Shown here in pieces: positions 46,062 through 53,871 of a stretch of 64,000 nucleotides of DNA. The DNA comes from BD2-11 clade cluster bacterium bin43. GTDB taxonomy: Bacteria > Gemmatimonadota > Gemmatimonadetes > Longimicrobiales > Gaopeijiaceae. The DNA is taken from NCBI GenBank assembly GCA_002238605.1, contig MPMR01000008.1, positions 96,765 to 160,764 of the forward strand, in the 5' to 3' direction. Position numbers and translations under genes: made by a program. The stretch's first letter is position 1. Each line of letters starts with the position of its first letter. The notes beneath the pieces were generated by a model. It saw only the letters and a program-made list of their open reading frames with translations, ran no database searches and had not been told where the DNA came from.

Positions 46062-47111
46062 CTACCGTGGCCGCCCCAGCGGTCTTCCATCCAGCTCCCA
46101 TCCCGGGTCGATTCCGATTCCGAGGTGATCGAGTGCCGTCGCGGCCACGTCCACGATGAATGCGCGTCCGGGGGGCGGCCAGTTCGCGGTGTCGGAGCCG
46201 CTCGCAAGGATGAAGATGGTCATCTCCTCGAGGGAGTCGCCGCCGTGGCCGCCGTCCGCGCGCCTGCCGTGGTCGGTGCTGATGAGCACGAGCCAGTCCT
46301 CGTTCATGTAGCCGGGGCGGGCCCGGACAGCCTCGATCAGCATGCCCACATGCCGGTCCGCGAGCGCGATCGCGTCCCGGTACTCCGCGCCGATGGAGCC
46401 GTGCTGGTGGCTGGTCTCGTCGGGGTTGCCGAGGTAGACGAACATGGCGTCGGGGTCGGCGATGGCGAGATGGCGCACGGCCTGCGCGGTGAGTTCGGCA
46501 TCGGCTTCGGCCCAGCCCAGGTCGTAGCCGTCCAGCACGACCCGGGTATCGACCGAAGGCGGGAGCACAGGATCGCCGCCTTCGAGTTCCGCGAGGGGCA
46601 GCCAGTCCAGGGCGGCGAAGGTGGCCAGAGCGGGGCGCTCCTGCTCCACGCGCGTCAGGAAGCTCGGCCAGGCGTCGTAGTCGCGGCCGGTGAAGTTGTT
46701 GTCGGTGACCCCGTGCTTTTCGGGCCACACACCGGTCAGCATCGAAGACCACGACGGGCCGCTCACCGACGGAGTGGTCGTGCGCGCTTCCGCCGTGTAC
46801 CACCCGCTCGCCGCCAGCGCGTCCATGTTGGGCGTCGGGACCTCGGCGAGCACGTCCGGCCGCACCCCGTCGATGCCGATGAGGAGGACCTTGGGGGTGG
46901 TCTGGGTCGCGGCGGGCGTGGGTGAGGCGCAGAGGAGTGCGGCCATGGCAGCAGCACCACAGAGCAGTGCGGCCCTGCTACACGCCCGGGCGAGCAGCGC
47001 AACCGTCCCCGACGCCCGGATGAGCGCCACGAATCCCGGTCCGATCGTCCGCGGGCATAGGCATGTGGCCCTCTCGCTGTGGCCGGCAGGCCGGTGAATC
47101 ACTGTGGTCAT
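46062..47111 (-). CDS. Exported type I phosphodiesterase / nucleotide pyrophosphatase-like protein
   Basis: A 349-residue member of the alkaline-phosphatase superfamily. After an unusually long exported leader (hydrophobic segment at about 45-65, end near PAATQ), the metal and nucleophile sites are present: LIGIDGVRPD, TTTPSVSGPSWSSMLTG (nucleophile region), GNPDETSHQHG (Asp and His ligands), and LVLISTDHGRR (Asp-His ligands). Substrate unknown. The ATG at 47111 overlaps the stop of the SRPBCC gene by 4 bases, so the two are translationally coupled. Confidence 0.8.
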   Translation of the reverse strand: MTTVIHRPAGHSERATCLCPRTIGPGFVALIRASGTVALLARACSRAALLCGAAAMAALLCASPTPAATQTTPKVLLIGIDGVRPDVLAEVPTPNMDALAASGWYTAEARTTTPSVSGPSWSSMLTGVWPEKHGVTDNNFTGRDYDAWPSFLTRVEQERPALATFAALDWLPLAELEGGDPVLPPSVDTRVVLDGYDLGWAEADAELTAQAVRHLAIADPDAMFVYLGNPDETSHQHGSIGAEYRDAIALADRHVGMLIEAVRARPGYMNEDWLVLISTDHGRRADGGHGGDSLEEMTIFILASGSDTANWPPPGRAFIVDVAATALDHLGIGIDPGWELDGRPLGRPR

Positions 47112-47548
47112 CGCTCGCTCATCAGGTCCACAAGCCGCTCCAGGCAGATGTTCCATCCCACTTCGTGCCCTTCCCTGTCGTCGACCGTCGGGAAGCCGTC
47201 GTGGGAGAGCCGGATTTCGGTGCCGCCTTCGGCCCGCGCGAACTCCAGCGTCACGAGGGTCTCCGCTCTCATCGGATGCGGCTCCTTCCAGCTCCAAGTG
47301 TAAACCAGCCGACGCGGCGGATCGACCTCGCGGTAGGTGCCGTGGGCGGTCACGTGACCGTCCTCGACCTCCAGGCAAATCGAGTAGCGCCCGCCCACGC
47401 GCAGGTCGACATCCACCTCTACGCCCGCGTTCGGGTCGGGATGCGTCCAGCGCTCCATCTTCTTCCTGCCGGTCCAGGCTCCGAAGACCTGGTCGGGGGT
47501 TGCCGGGATGGTGCTGAGAAGGTGCAGGGATGTCGAGTTGCGACTCAT
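47108..47548 (-). CDS. SRPBCC/AHSA1-domain protein
   Basis: A 146-residue START-like fold of the AHSA1 type: STIPATPDQVFGAWTGRKKMERWTHPD, VDLRVGGRYSICLEVEDG, GTYREVDPPRRLVYTWSW, and GWNICLERLVDLM at the end. Such proteins bind small hydrophobic ligands, and some are co-encoded with ArsR regulators, which is not the case here. The start MSRNSTSLHLL at 47548 is chosen over a longer frame to 47629. Confidence 0.82.
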   Translation of the reverse strand: MSRNSTSLHLLSTIPATPDQVFGAWTGRKKMERWTHPDPNAGVEVDVDLRVGGRYSICLEVEDGHVTAHGTYREVDPPRRLVYTWSWKEPHPMRAETLVTLEFARAEGGTEIRLSHDGFPTVDDREGHEVGWNICLERLVDLMSER

Positions 47549-47781
47549 GGAACTCGCTCTGTGGTGTTGCATAGGATTCGCGAGATGCCGTCTACCCTCT
47601 TCTTTCCGATTCGCGCGCAGCAGTTCCAATCCGCACCGCGATCCGTCATGCGGACGCCTCGCGCGTCAACGCATCCCATTCTGCCATTCCCACGCCCCAC
47701 CCCCAGCATCAGCTTTCTTCCGCAGGTGTCTTCGGCAAGACGTTGGGATCAGGGAGGCGTTCGTGGCAGGCAGAATCGCTC

Positions 47782-47810
47782 TCGACTTTCGTACCTTTCG
47801 GTACGATATT
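47782..47810 (+). promoter_or_regulatory. Probable promoter and operator of the second hicAB
   Basis: A perfect 7-base inverted repeat, TCGTACC-tttc-GGTACGA, lies at 47789-47806. It sits between a weak -35 (TCGACT, 47782-47787) and a GATATT -10 (47805-47810, 17-base spacer). The -10 is only 5 bases upstream of the hicA GTG (47816), so the transcript may be leaderless. HicB proteins with a helix-turn-helix repress their own operon through such palindromes. Confidence 0.55.
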
Positions 47811-47815
47811 GACCG

Positions 47816-48022
47816 GTGACCGGGGCTCAGTTCGTGAGGCGGACCAGACGATACGCCAGACGGACTGACCTGGAGGTACGCTTCGATCCCAGCCGCGGCA
47901 AGGGAAGCCATGGGTTGCTCTACCTCGGAGGGCGTCGCACGGTCGTGAAGCGCGGCGAACTGAAGCGTGGCACCCTTCGAGCCATGTTGAAGCAACTGGA
48001 TATCCGCGAGGAGGACTTCTGA
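47816..48022 (+). CDS. hicA: HicA-like toxin (second pair)
   Basis: A 68-residue HicA-family interferase of a more divergent branch: VRFDPSRGKGSHGLLYLGGRRTVV (catalytic His in GKGSHG), GELKRGTLRAMLKQLDIREEDF. It starts at a GTG close behind the palindromic promoter and ends with the A of the TGA that overlaps the next ATG. Unlike the first pair it is intact. Confidence 0.82.
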   Translation: MTGAQFVRRTRRYARRTDLEVRFDPSRGKGSHGLLYLGGRRTVVKRGELKRGTLRAMLKQLDIREEDF

Positions 48023-48492
48023 TGCGGTACGCCTATCCATGTGAGATGACCCCTGAGGCGGACGGCGGGTTCTCTGTCTCGTTTCCGGACGTGCCTGAAG
48101 CCTTGACCTGCGGCGACGATCAGGTCGAAGCACTGGCTATGGCGGAAGACGCGTTGGCGGTTGCGCTTGGGGCCTACGTTCGTGCCCGGGAGGACATCCC
48201 GACGCCGGGGCCACTGCTATCGGGACAAATCATCGTTGCAGTTCCCTTGGTGGTGGCGGCCAAACTCTCGCTCTACACGGCGATGCGCGAGCAGGAGCTT
48301 TCCAAGGTCGGACTGGCCGCACGCATGGGTCTCAGCGAGGGCGCGATCCGCAAGCTGATGAACCCTGGGCACCGGTCTCACATTCGGCAGGTCGAGAAGG
48401 CTCTGAGGCACCTGGGCAGGCGGCTGGTCGTCGAAGACGGGGCATCCTCGAACGGCGGCCCGATCCCGAAGGGGTCGGCCACAACCGCGTAG
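48022..48492 (+). CDS. hicB: HicB-like antitoxin with helix-turn-helix
   Basis: A 156-residue HicB: an amino-terminal RNase-H-like domain (YPCEMTPEADGGFSVSFPDVPEALTCGDD, about 1-75) and a carboxy-terminal helix-turn-helix (MREQELSKVGLAARMGLSEGAIRKLM, about 90-115), which would bind the inverted repeat upstream of the pair. The last 20 residues are a disordered tail. Confidence 0.85.
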   Translation: MRYAYPCEMTPEADGGFSVSFPDVPEALTCGDDQVEALAMAEDALAVALGAYVRAREDIPTPGPLLSGQIIVAVPLVVAAKLSLYTAMREQELSKVGLAARMGLSEGAIRKLMNPGHRSHIRQVEKALRHLGRRLVVEDGASSNGGPIPKGSATTA

Positions 48493-48496
48493 CCGC

Positions 48497-49816
48497 CTAC
48501 CGCAGAAAAACGCTCTTGGGGATGAATCCCGAGACGACCTGGGTGATGTCCACCACCTCGTTGATGCGGAAGTCCACCGCTATGCTCGCCAGCGACAGCG
48601 CCTTCGCCGGCGTGAGGCCCTTTTCCTCGACCAGGAAGTCGACGACGGCCCGGGTGGCGTGGCGCGTTGCCCGGTCCAGGTCGACATCGATGCCCATCAG
48701 GATGTAGTGCTCGTCGTTCTCGGCCATCGGCGCATCGATGGACCGGTCCTTGTGCACGGCGAGGCGGAAGGTGCCGGTGAGCGACTGCTCGATGGCGGTG
48801 CCGCTCACTTCCCCGTCGCCCTGTGCGCCGTGCGGATCGCCCACGTAGAAGAGGCCCCCGGGGTGGAACACGGGCAGGTAGACGGTCGTGCCGGCCTTGA
48901 GGTGCTTCACGTCGAGGTTGCCCCCGAAGGCTCCGGGCGGGGTCGATCCCTGCACGCCAGGCGCGGTCACGCCGGGCTGGCCCATCACGGGATCCGGCGC
49001 CACGGCCAGGATGCCCAGGAACGGCTCGAGCGGCACGTGGATGTCGTCGGCGAGGAACGCGACCTCCACGCCGTCCACCTCACCCGTGTGAATCACGTGG
49101 CGGCCGCTCTCCGGCGGGATGTCCAGCGCCGGGTCGCCCTCCCGAAAGCCGGGATACGAGGTCGAGAACACGCCGCTGCGCGCGCCCGTGCTGTTGATGC
49201 CCCAGTTCGCCCGCGTCTCGACGGAGAGAATCTCGATCTCCAGCACATCCCCGGGCTCCGCGCCCTCGACATGGATGGGGCCGGTGATGATGTGGCTCCC
49301 CTGCCGGTCACGAAGCCGTCCGTCGCGCGAGGCCCAGAAGTCCAGCACGTCCTGGTGGATCTCTTCCCGCGCGATGCCCAGGCCGGTGAGGAAGGCAACC
49401 GGCTCTTCGTCCTGGCCCGCCCCCGCCGAGGTCAGCGTGTTGACGCGAACGGTCTCCCCGGACTGCATCCGCAGCACCGGCTCCTTGTCGATGGGGAACC
49501 AGCCCCAGGCCACGTTCTCGGGGGTCGAAGGGACGAAGTGGTCGGCCTCGATGGGCTGGGTGGCGGCGCCGGGCCGGGTGGCGGAAGCGGGTTGGCCGCC
49601 GGCGGCGTCGGCGCTCGCGGCGTCGTCGACCGGTCTCGCGCAGGCGGCCGTGACGGCGAGAGTCAAAGACGCGAAGAGGCCAGCGCGGGAAGCGAGCCGA
49701 GGGAGCCATGCGCGCGATTCGCCGTTCGAGCGGGTCGGTGTCCGGTGGCTGTTCCCGGGATCATTGTTCGACATACTCATTCCTCGTTCGGCTGTTGCAG
49801 GAGCACTGGGTGTCAT
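48497..49816 (-). CDS. Acetamidase/formamidase family exported protein
   Basis: A 439-residue protein of the FmdA/AmdA amidase family: ENVAWGWFPIDKEPVLRMQSGETV, GSHIITGPIHVEGAEPGDVLEIEIL, PGGLFYVGDPHGAQGDGEVSGTAIE (the conserved DxHAxxGDGE signature), then a long carboxy part. Family enzymes cleave formamide or small amides and are cytoplasmic. This one has an extra amino terminus with a hydrophobic segment and lipobox-like AVTAAC (about residues 50-59), so it is probably a lipoprotein. Its start overlaps the TetR stop by 4 bases, so it is read with the regulator. Confidence 0.85.
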   Translation of the reverse strand: MTPSAPATAERGMSMSNNDPGNSHRTPTRSNGESRAWLPRLASRAGLFASLTLAVTAACARPVDDAASADAAGGQPASATRPGAATQPIEADHFVPSTPENVAWGWFPIDKEPVLRMQSGETVRVNTLTSAGAGQDEEPVAFLTGLGIAREEIHQDVLDFWASRDGRLRDRQGSHIITGPIHVEGAEPGDVLEIEILSVETRANWGINSTGARSGVFSTSYPGFREGDPALDIPPESGRHVIHTGEVDGVEVAFLADDIHVPLEPFLGILAVAPDPVMGQPGVTAPGVQGSTPPGAFGGNLDVKHLKAGTTVYLPVFHPGGLFYVGDPHGAQGDGEVSGTAIEQSLTGTFRLAVHKDRSIDAPMAENDEHYILMGIDVDLDRATRHATRAVVDFLVEEKGLTPAKALSLASIAVDFRINEVVDITQVVSGFIPKSVFLR

Positions 49817-50448
49817 GTGGGGCGTCGACCGGCTCGCATCCCGTCCAGGAGTGTCGAGGTGGTCTGCCGGATCAGCTCATCGGCATCCACGGCAGTGAGG
49901 ATCTGTCCCTCGATCAGCAGCGACGCCAGACCGTGCACGGCACCCCATGCCACGTAGGCCTGCAGGTGGGGATCCCGTCGCTCGATCGTTCCGCTCCGCT
50001 GGTGGGTCTGGACGATGCGCACGAGTTCGTCGAACAATGCGTTCGCGGCCTCGCGGAGCTCGGGTCGGTCCTCGCGGGTAACCGCTTCCTTGCCGTACAT
50101 CAGGCGATAGTGCCCCGGGTTCTCGAGCGCGAACCGCACGTATTCCTCACCGACCTGCCGGAGCCGCTCGATCCCTGCTCCAGGGGCTCCCGCGCCCACT
50201 GCCTCCAAGCGGTCTCGAAGGCGGTCGAAACCGGCAGCGGCAACCGCGACCAGGAGCGCGGACTTGTCTGCGAAGTGGCGATAGGCGGCGGACCGCGACA
50301 CGCCCAGACGCCGCCCGATCGCGCGCATCGTCACGCTCGAAGTCCCTGCCTCGTCGATCATCGCAGCGGCTTCCGCAAGCAGTGCCGCCCGCAGGTCTCC
50401 GTGGTGATACGCGCTGCCGTCGGGGGTCATGCCCAAAGGTGATCGCAT
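49813..50448 (-). CDS. TetR family transcriptional regulator
   Basis: A 211-residue TetR-type repressor. The helix-turn-helix is at about 38-62 (SVTMRAIGRRLGVSRSAAYRHFADKSALL), and the carboxy domain carries the WGAVHGLASLLIEG pattern of the WHG group. It is co-transcribed with the amidase-like gene and diverges from an outer-membrane protein gene across a 96-base region with two palindromes it very likely binds. Confidence 0.9.
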   Translation of the reverse strand: MRSPLGMTPDGSAYHHGDLRAALLAEAAAMIDEAGTSSVTMRAIGRRLGVSRSAAYRHFADKSALLVAVAAAGFDRLRDRLEAVGAGAPGAGIERLRQVGEEYVRFALENPGHYRLMYGKEAVTREDRPELREAANALFDELVRIVQTHQRSGTIERRDPHLQAYVAWGAVHGLASLLIEGQILTAVDADELIRQTTSTLLDGMRAGRRPT

Positions 50449-50465
50449 CAGACGTGATCAGCAAT

Positions 50466-50507
50466 GTTGACCGCGTCAACGTCACCGGTTATGTTGACAT
50501 CGTCAAC
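50466..50507 (+). promoter_or_regulatory. Double TetR operator enclosing the promoter of the rightward genes
   Basis: Two perfect palindromes of the form GTTGAC-N3-GTCAAC stand at 50466-50480 and 50493-50507, 27 bases apart. A plus-strand promoter fits inside them: -35 TTGACC (50467-50472), a 17-base spacer and -10 TATGTT (50490-50495). Repressor on either site would cover the promoter, and the position 18 bases from the tetR ATG allows autoregulation too. Confidence 0.7.
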
Positions 50508-50544
50508 AGACTCGCATCGATCCACCCGGGGGAGGAACAGCCAG

Positions 50545-51543
50545 ATGTCCGCCAACGAGCAGATTGCCCGGTTCCTGGAGGCAGGCCCCACCACCTGCGC
50601 TCGCCTCGCGGCGGCGGTTGTCCTGGTCGCCGCAGGTTGGTTCGCCGTCCCCGTGGCGGCGAGCGCTCAGGGGCGAGACGGCTTCTATTTGCGGGGCGAT
50701 TTCGGGGACTCGGATGCGTTGACCATGCGGGCCCGAATGGAGGGCATCGATGAGCCGACGCGTTGTGACCGGCTGTTGTATCCCGATCCGGCCACTGTCC
50801 CGCGCGACCCTGCATGCTCCGGATATGCACCCGGCGTGTTCGCGACGATGGAGTTCGATCGGGGAGCGGAGACCATGACCAGCGCAACCGCTCTCGCCCT
50901 GGGGTACTCCCGCGGCAGGCTCCGCGTGGAAGCGGAGCTGAGCAACACAGTGCTGGGCGGAACCTCGGCGCCGATGTCGGACGCCGGGCAGCTGGCGGAG
51001 GAGAGGGGGCATGAGTGGAGCGCGGTCGAACAGCCTCAAGCCCGGATATCGGGGTTCAGCGTCAGCGACCTGTTCGTGAACGTGCTCCTCGACTTCAGCA
51101 ATTCGTCGCGCTTCACGCCGTTCCTGGGCGCCGGAGGCGGCATCTCCACCGTCATTCTCGCCTTCGAGGGTCTGCGGGTCCGGCGCACGCTCGCCGACGG
51201 GTTCGCTCCCACTGGGGGCGTCGCCCCCGCCATGGACACAGTTGTTCCTGCATGGCAGATGCGAGCGGCAGGCACGGCCGACCGCATGTCGCTCCCTATG
51301 GCTGAATCGACCCTCGGAACCAACCTGATCGGCGGGCTGGCGTTCGATGCGAACGACCGATTCAACATCGTGCTTCGGTGGCGTTATGCGCGTTACCGCG
51401 ATGTCCGCAAATCGGGAAAATGGGACCTGGTGCGAAGCCACGGGCCGGTGCTCGCAGATGGCAGGACCCCCGCGACCTTCGGTCTGGCGCTCAGCGACAT
51501 CGCGTCCTACTCGGGCGCCATCTCGTTCGTGTACGGGCTCTGA
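50545..51543 (+). CDS. Outer-membrane beta-barrel protein with an acquired amino terminus
   Basis: A 332-residue product with a GGGGAGG site before its ATG. Residues 1-14 (MSANEQIARFLEAG) copy the start of the DUF5671 gene downstream. Then comes a normal signal segment (about 18-43, ending AASAQ) and a barrel-like body: FYLRGDFGDSDALTMRA, SATALALGYSRGRLRVEAEL, FVNVLLDFSNSSRFTPFLGAGGGIST, and NLIGGLAFDANDRFNIVLRWRYARY. The last two segments are typical of small 8-stranded surface-antigen barrels. The extra residues before the signal peptide are odd and come from a DNA duplication. Confidence 0.7.
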   Translation: MSANEQIARFLEAGPTTCARLAAAVVLVAAGWFAVPVAASAQGRDGFYLRGDFGDSDALTMRARMEGIDEPTRCDRLLYPDPATVPRDPACSGYAPGVFATMEFDRGAETMTSATALALGYSRGRLRVEAELSNTVLGGTSAPMSDAGQLAEERGHEWSAVEQPQARISGFSVSDLFVNVLLDFSNSSRFTPFLGAGGGISTVILAFEGLRVRRTLADGFAPTGGVAPAMDTVVPAWQMRAAGTADRMSLPMAESTLGTNLIGGLAFDANDRFNIVLRWRYARYRDVRKSGKWDLVRSHGPVLADGRTPATFGLALSDIASYSGAISFVYGL

Positions 51544-51550
51544 CCGGCTG

Positions 51551-51640
51551 CGTCAACAGACTCGGAGCGACCACTCAAAGGAGGAAGTGCCAGATGTCCG
51601 CCAACGAACAGATTTCCGGATTCCTGAAGGCAGGCCTGGA
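51551..51640 (+). repeat. Second copy of a duplicated 5' region
   Basis: This roughly 90-base stretch repeats 50501-50590: the right half of the operator (CGTCAACAGACTCG), the ribosome-binding site, and the first 14 codons (MSANEQI-x-x-FL-x-AG). In this copy the left operator half and the promoter are missing. The two copies flank the body of the outer-membrane gene. Confidence 0.75.
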
Positions 51641-52238
51641 ACGGGGCCTACCTCGAGGGCAACTCAAGGAGGTGCTTCTCGAGGCCGGCTGGCCTCAAGA
51701 TCAGGTTCGACGCGCCCTGGGCGGTTTCGCCGACGTCGCGTTTCCGATCCCCGTCCCCCGCCCCGCACCATACCTCTCCGCTCGTGAAGCCTTCGTCTAC
51801 CTCGTTCTCTTCGGCACGCTGTACAGCAGCGCGGTCAGCCTGGGGAGCCTCATCTTCGCGTTCATCCATCAGGCGTTTCCCGATCCTTCCCTGGATCCGG
51901 CAGCCGCCCTGGCCGCGACGCGAGAGGCGATACGGTGGTCGATCTCCTTTCTCGTCGCGACGTTCCCCGTCTTCGCCTTCGTCTTCTGGACGAACGATCG
52001 AGCTGTCCGGAAAGACCCGGGTCGACGGCTTTCACGGGTTCGGCAATCGCTGACGTACCTGTCACTCTTCCTGGGTGCAGCCACCCTCATCGGCGTGGTC
52101 ACGAGCATCGTCTACAACCTCCTCGGCGGCGAATTGACGGTCCGGTTCGCCCTGAAGGTCGTCACTGTCGGAACGATCACCGGCTTGCTGTTCGGATACT
52201 TCCTGCGCGACGTGCGCAAGGAGCAGGTGGCAGAATGA
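51594..52238 (+). CDS. DUF5671 family membrane protein
   Basis: A 214-residue protein. The first 45 residues form a small helical domain (SANEQISGFLKAGLERGLPRGQLKEVLLEAGWPQDQVRRAL) that looks like a membrane-recruiting or oligomerising module. Then PYLSAREAFVYLVLFGTLYSSAVSLG opens about four membrane segments (about 64-90, 115-140, 158-185 and 190-207). This layout is DUF5671; function unknown. RBS AAAGGAGG. It is coupled to the next gene by an ATGA overlap and may be transcribed from the TetR-controlled promoter. Confidence 0.75.
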   Translation: MSANEQISGFLKAGLERGLPRGQLKEVLLEAGWPQDQVRRALGGFADVAFPIPVPRPAPYLSAREAFVYLVLFGTLYSSAVSLGSLIFAFIHQAFPDPSLDPAAALAATREAIRWSISFLVATFPVFAFVFWTNDRAVRKDPGRRLSRVRQSLTYLSLFLGAATLIGVVTSIVYNLLGGELTVRFALKVVTVGTITGLLFGYFLRDVRKEQVAE

Positions 52239-52738
52239 AACTCTCGCCGCAACACATCGCGTTGGCAGCCTCGGGAGCGGCCGTTGTCGCGGCGGTGGCG
52301 TTCGGGCTCGTACTCCTGGGACCTCCCGCGCAGGAGCGCGAGCGCCGCATCGACGACCGGCGCGTGGCGGACCTGCACGAAATCGCGGCGGCCACGAATC
52401 TCTACTGGTCTCGACATTCGCGGCTGCCGGCGTCCCTGGACGATCTGACGGCCGCACCCGGCTTGAGGATCAACACCCGCGATCCTGCAAGCTCCGAGAC
52501 CTACGAGTACCAGGCGATCGACAGCGTGCGCTACAAGGTGTGCGCAACCTTCGATGGGGAGTCCCTTTCGGTACCCGGAGAGGCGACCACCATCCCTCCC
52601 GCCGTTCAGATGAGCTGCCAGGGGTGCCATGCAGCGACCAGGATCCGGGTCGGCGATCCAGTCACTCGGCAGTTCAAGCCCCGGGACCTGTGGACACACG
52701 GCACCGGACGGCAGTGCTTCCAGCTGCAGGCGCGGTGA
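52235..52738 (+). CDS. Small anchored protein with a CxxCH motif, partner of DUF5671
   Basis: A 167-residue protein with one membrane segment (about 8-29) and a pilin-like helical part (RRVADLHEIAAATNLYWSRHSRLPASLDDL, about 42-71), resembling the pseudopilin core used in small type II secretion-like proteins. A CQGCH motif at 128-132 suggests covalent haem, though one motif alone is weak evidence. It ends HGTGRQCFQL. It overlaps DUF5671 by 4 bases, so the two products probably act together. Function unknown. Confidence 0.6.
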   Translation: MKLSPQHIALAASGAAVVAAVAFGLVLLGPPAQERERRIDDRRVADLHEIAAATNLYWSRHSRLPASLDDLTAAPGLRINTRDPASSETYEYQAIDSVRYKVCATFDGESLSVPGEATTIPPAVQMSCQGCHAATRIRVGDPVTRQFKPRDLWTHGTGRQCFQLQAR

Positions 52739-52831
52739 AGGTCCAGCTGGCCGGCATGGCCTGGTTCACGGAACTCGGAACCCTTCGCGGCGGGCCGGTG
52801 GCAGGCATCCGGGGCCGCCCCTGCCCGCCGC

Positions 52832-53515
52832 CTACGCCGCCTGCTCGTCGGCGCTGGCCTCCCGCAGCGCATCCGCCATGATCCCGCACGCCGACCCGAT
52901 CACCCCGATCCCGGCGAACATCGCCACGGTGGCCAGGATTCTACCGCCGGCCGTCACGGGCTGGATGTCGCCATACCCCACCGTCGTCAGCGTGACCACC
53001 GCCCACCACAGGCCATCGTACACCGATCCGAAGACCTCCGGCTGCACCTCGCGCTCGAGGTGGTACATGCCGAACCCGGCCGTGAACACCACGATGCTCG
53101 TGCCCGCGAACAGCGCACCGGCCTCATCCATGGCGTGCCGGAACGCCCTCGCGAGCTTGACCACGGCGTTGGTGTGGGTTGCCAGCTTCGCCGTCGAGAC
53201 GAAGATGCGAAACAGGCGAAAGGCACGAAGCGCCTTCAGATCGAATCCCGTGAACGCCCACAGCGGCAGGATCGCGAGGAAGTCCACGACCCCCATGAAG
53301 CTGAACGCGTACTTCTTCCAGTCCTCCGCCCGCCGGATGCGAACGCACCACTCGACCGTGTAGAGCGACCAGACCCCCACACCGGCCCAGAAGAAAAACG
53401 TCTCCGCACCGGCCATGGCGTCCGCCGTCTCCGCGGTCTGGAGCACCAGATCCACGAAAATGACGACGATCACCGCAAGTTCGATTCGTTCCGGGAGTGG
53501 AGAGGGTTGTCGCAT
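52832..53515 (-). CDS. Voltage-gated-type potassium channel subunit
   Basis: A 227-residue 6TM-type channel. S1 to S4 cover about 10-125 (S4-like RLFRIFVSTAKLATHTNAVVKLARAFRHA, with fewer positive charges than a classical sensor). The pore carries the potassium filter TTVGYGD at about 178-184, and S6 is GRILATVAMFAGIGVIGSACGIMADAL. No cytoplasmic RCK/TrkA domain follows. The first ATG follows a G-rich tract (plus strand) just upstream. Confidence 0.88.
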   Translation of the reverse strand: MRQPSPLPERIELAVIVVIFVDLVLQTAETADAMAGAETFFFWAGVGVWSLYTVEWCVRIRRAEDWKKYAFSFMGVVDFLAILPLWAFTGFDLKALRAFRLFRIFVSTAKLATHTNAVVKLARAFRHAMDEAGALFAGTSIVVFTAGFGMYHLEREVQPEVFGSVYDGLWWAVVTLTTVGYGDIQPVTAGGRILATVAMFAGIGVIGSACGIMADALREASADEQAA

Positions 53516-53529
53516 TGGGGGTCTCCTGC

Positions 53530-53556
53530 GGGGTGGGTGGGGGTCGGGGGGTCGGG
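53530..53556 (+). other. G-quadruplex-like tract
   Basis: Five G runs separated by one or two bases (G4-T-G3-T-G5-TC-G6-TC-G3) lie on the plus strand 15 bases upstream of the channel gene, which is read on the other strand. The pattern meets the usual four-run quadruplex rule. Biological relevance is unknown; GC-rich genomes have such runs by chance. Confidence 0.5.
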
Positions 53557-53685
53557 TGGAGGTTGCCGGTGGGGTGGTGGCGGGGACAAGGGAGGGAGTG
53601 GTGCACGCGAACAGCGCTCGGACCCGCTGATGGTCTGCTGAACCCGAGGTATTAGCTTCCGGCGGCGACTTGTATTCGCCGATGA

Positions 53686-53871
53686 GTGAGCCAACACCTT
53701 AAGGCGAATGGCTACGCCAAGGTGTACCAACGACACCGGAAGAACCAGAAGACCAGGGCCGCCGCGGATATCGCCTTCGAGATGGAGGCCCTTGGCGAGG
53801 CTGGAGTCACCGCGGAGATCCGCGGCGTGCTGCAAAAGGTCGTTTCCCTCGCGAGAGCTGGCTCGCAATGA
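53686..53871 (+). CDS. Short gene coupled to a UvrD-like helicase (possible stump of an OLD-type nuclease)
   Basis: A 61-residue product from a GTG start: helical and charged, with KVYQRHRKNQKTRAAADIAFEMEALGEAG in the middle. It overlaps the helicase start by 4 bases, so the pair is translationally coupled. The pattern of a Lys-rich segment followed by A-x-x-x-AFEM-x-x-LGE and a hydrophobic end is what the last 60 residues of some ATP-dependent OLD-type (GajA-like) nucleases look like to me. If so, the upstream 500 residues are gone and a Gabija-like pair has decayed. It could equally be an independent small gene. Confidence 0.4.
   Translation: MSQHLKANGYAKVYQRHRKNQKTRAAADIAFEMEALGEAGVTAEIRGVLQKVVSLARAGSQ

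Noticed and set aside
45575..48492. Integron cassette array
   Set aside because: The genes face different directions and I could not find the paired core sites expected of attC elements between them.
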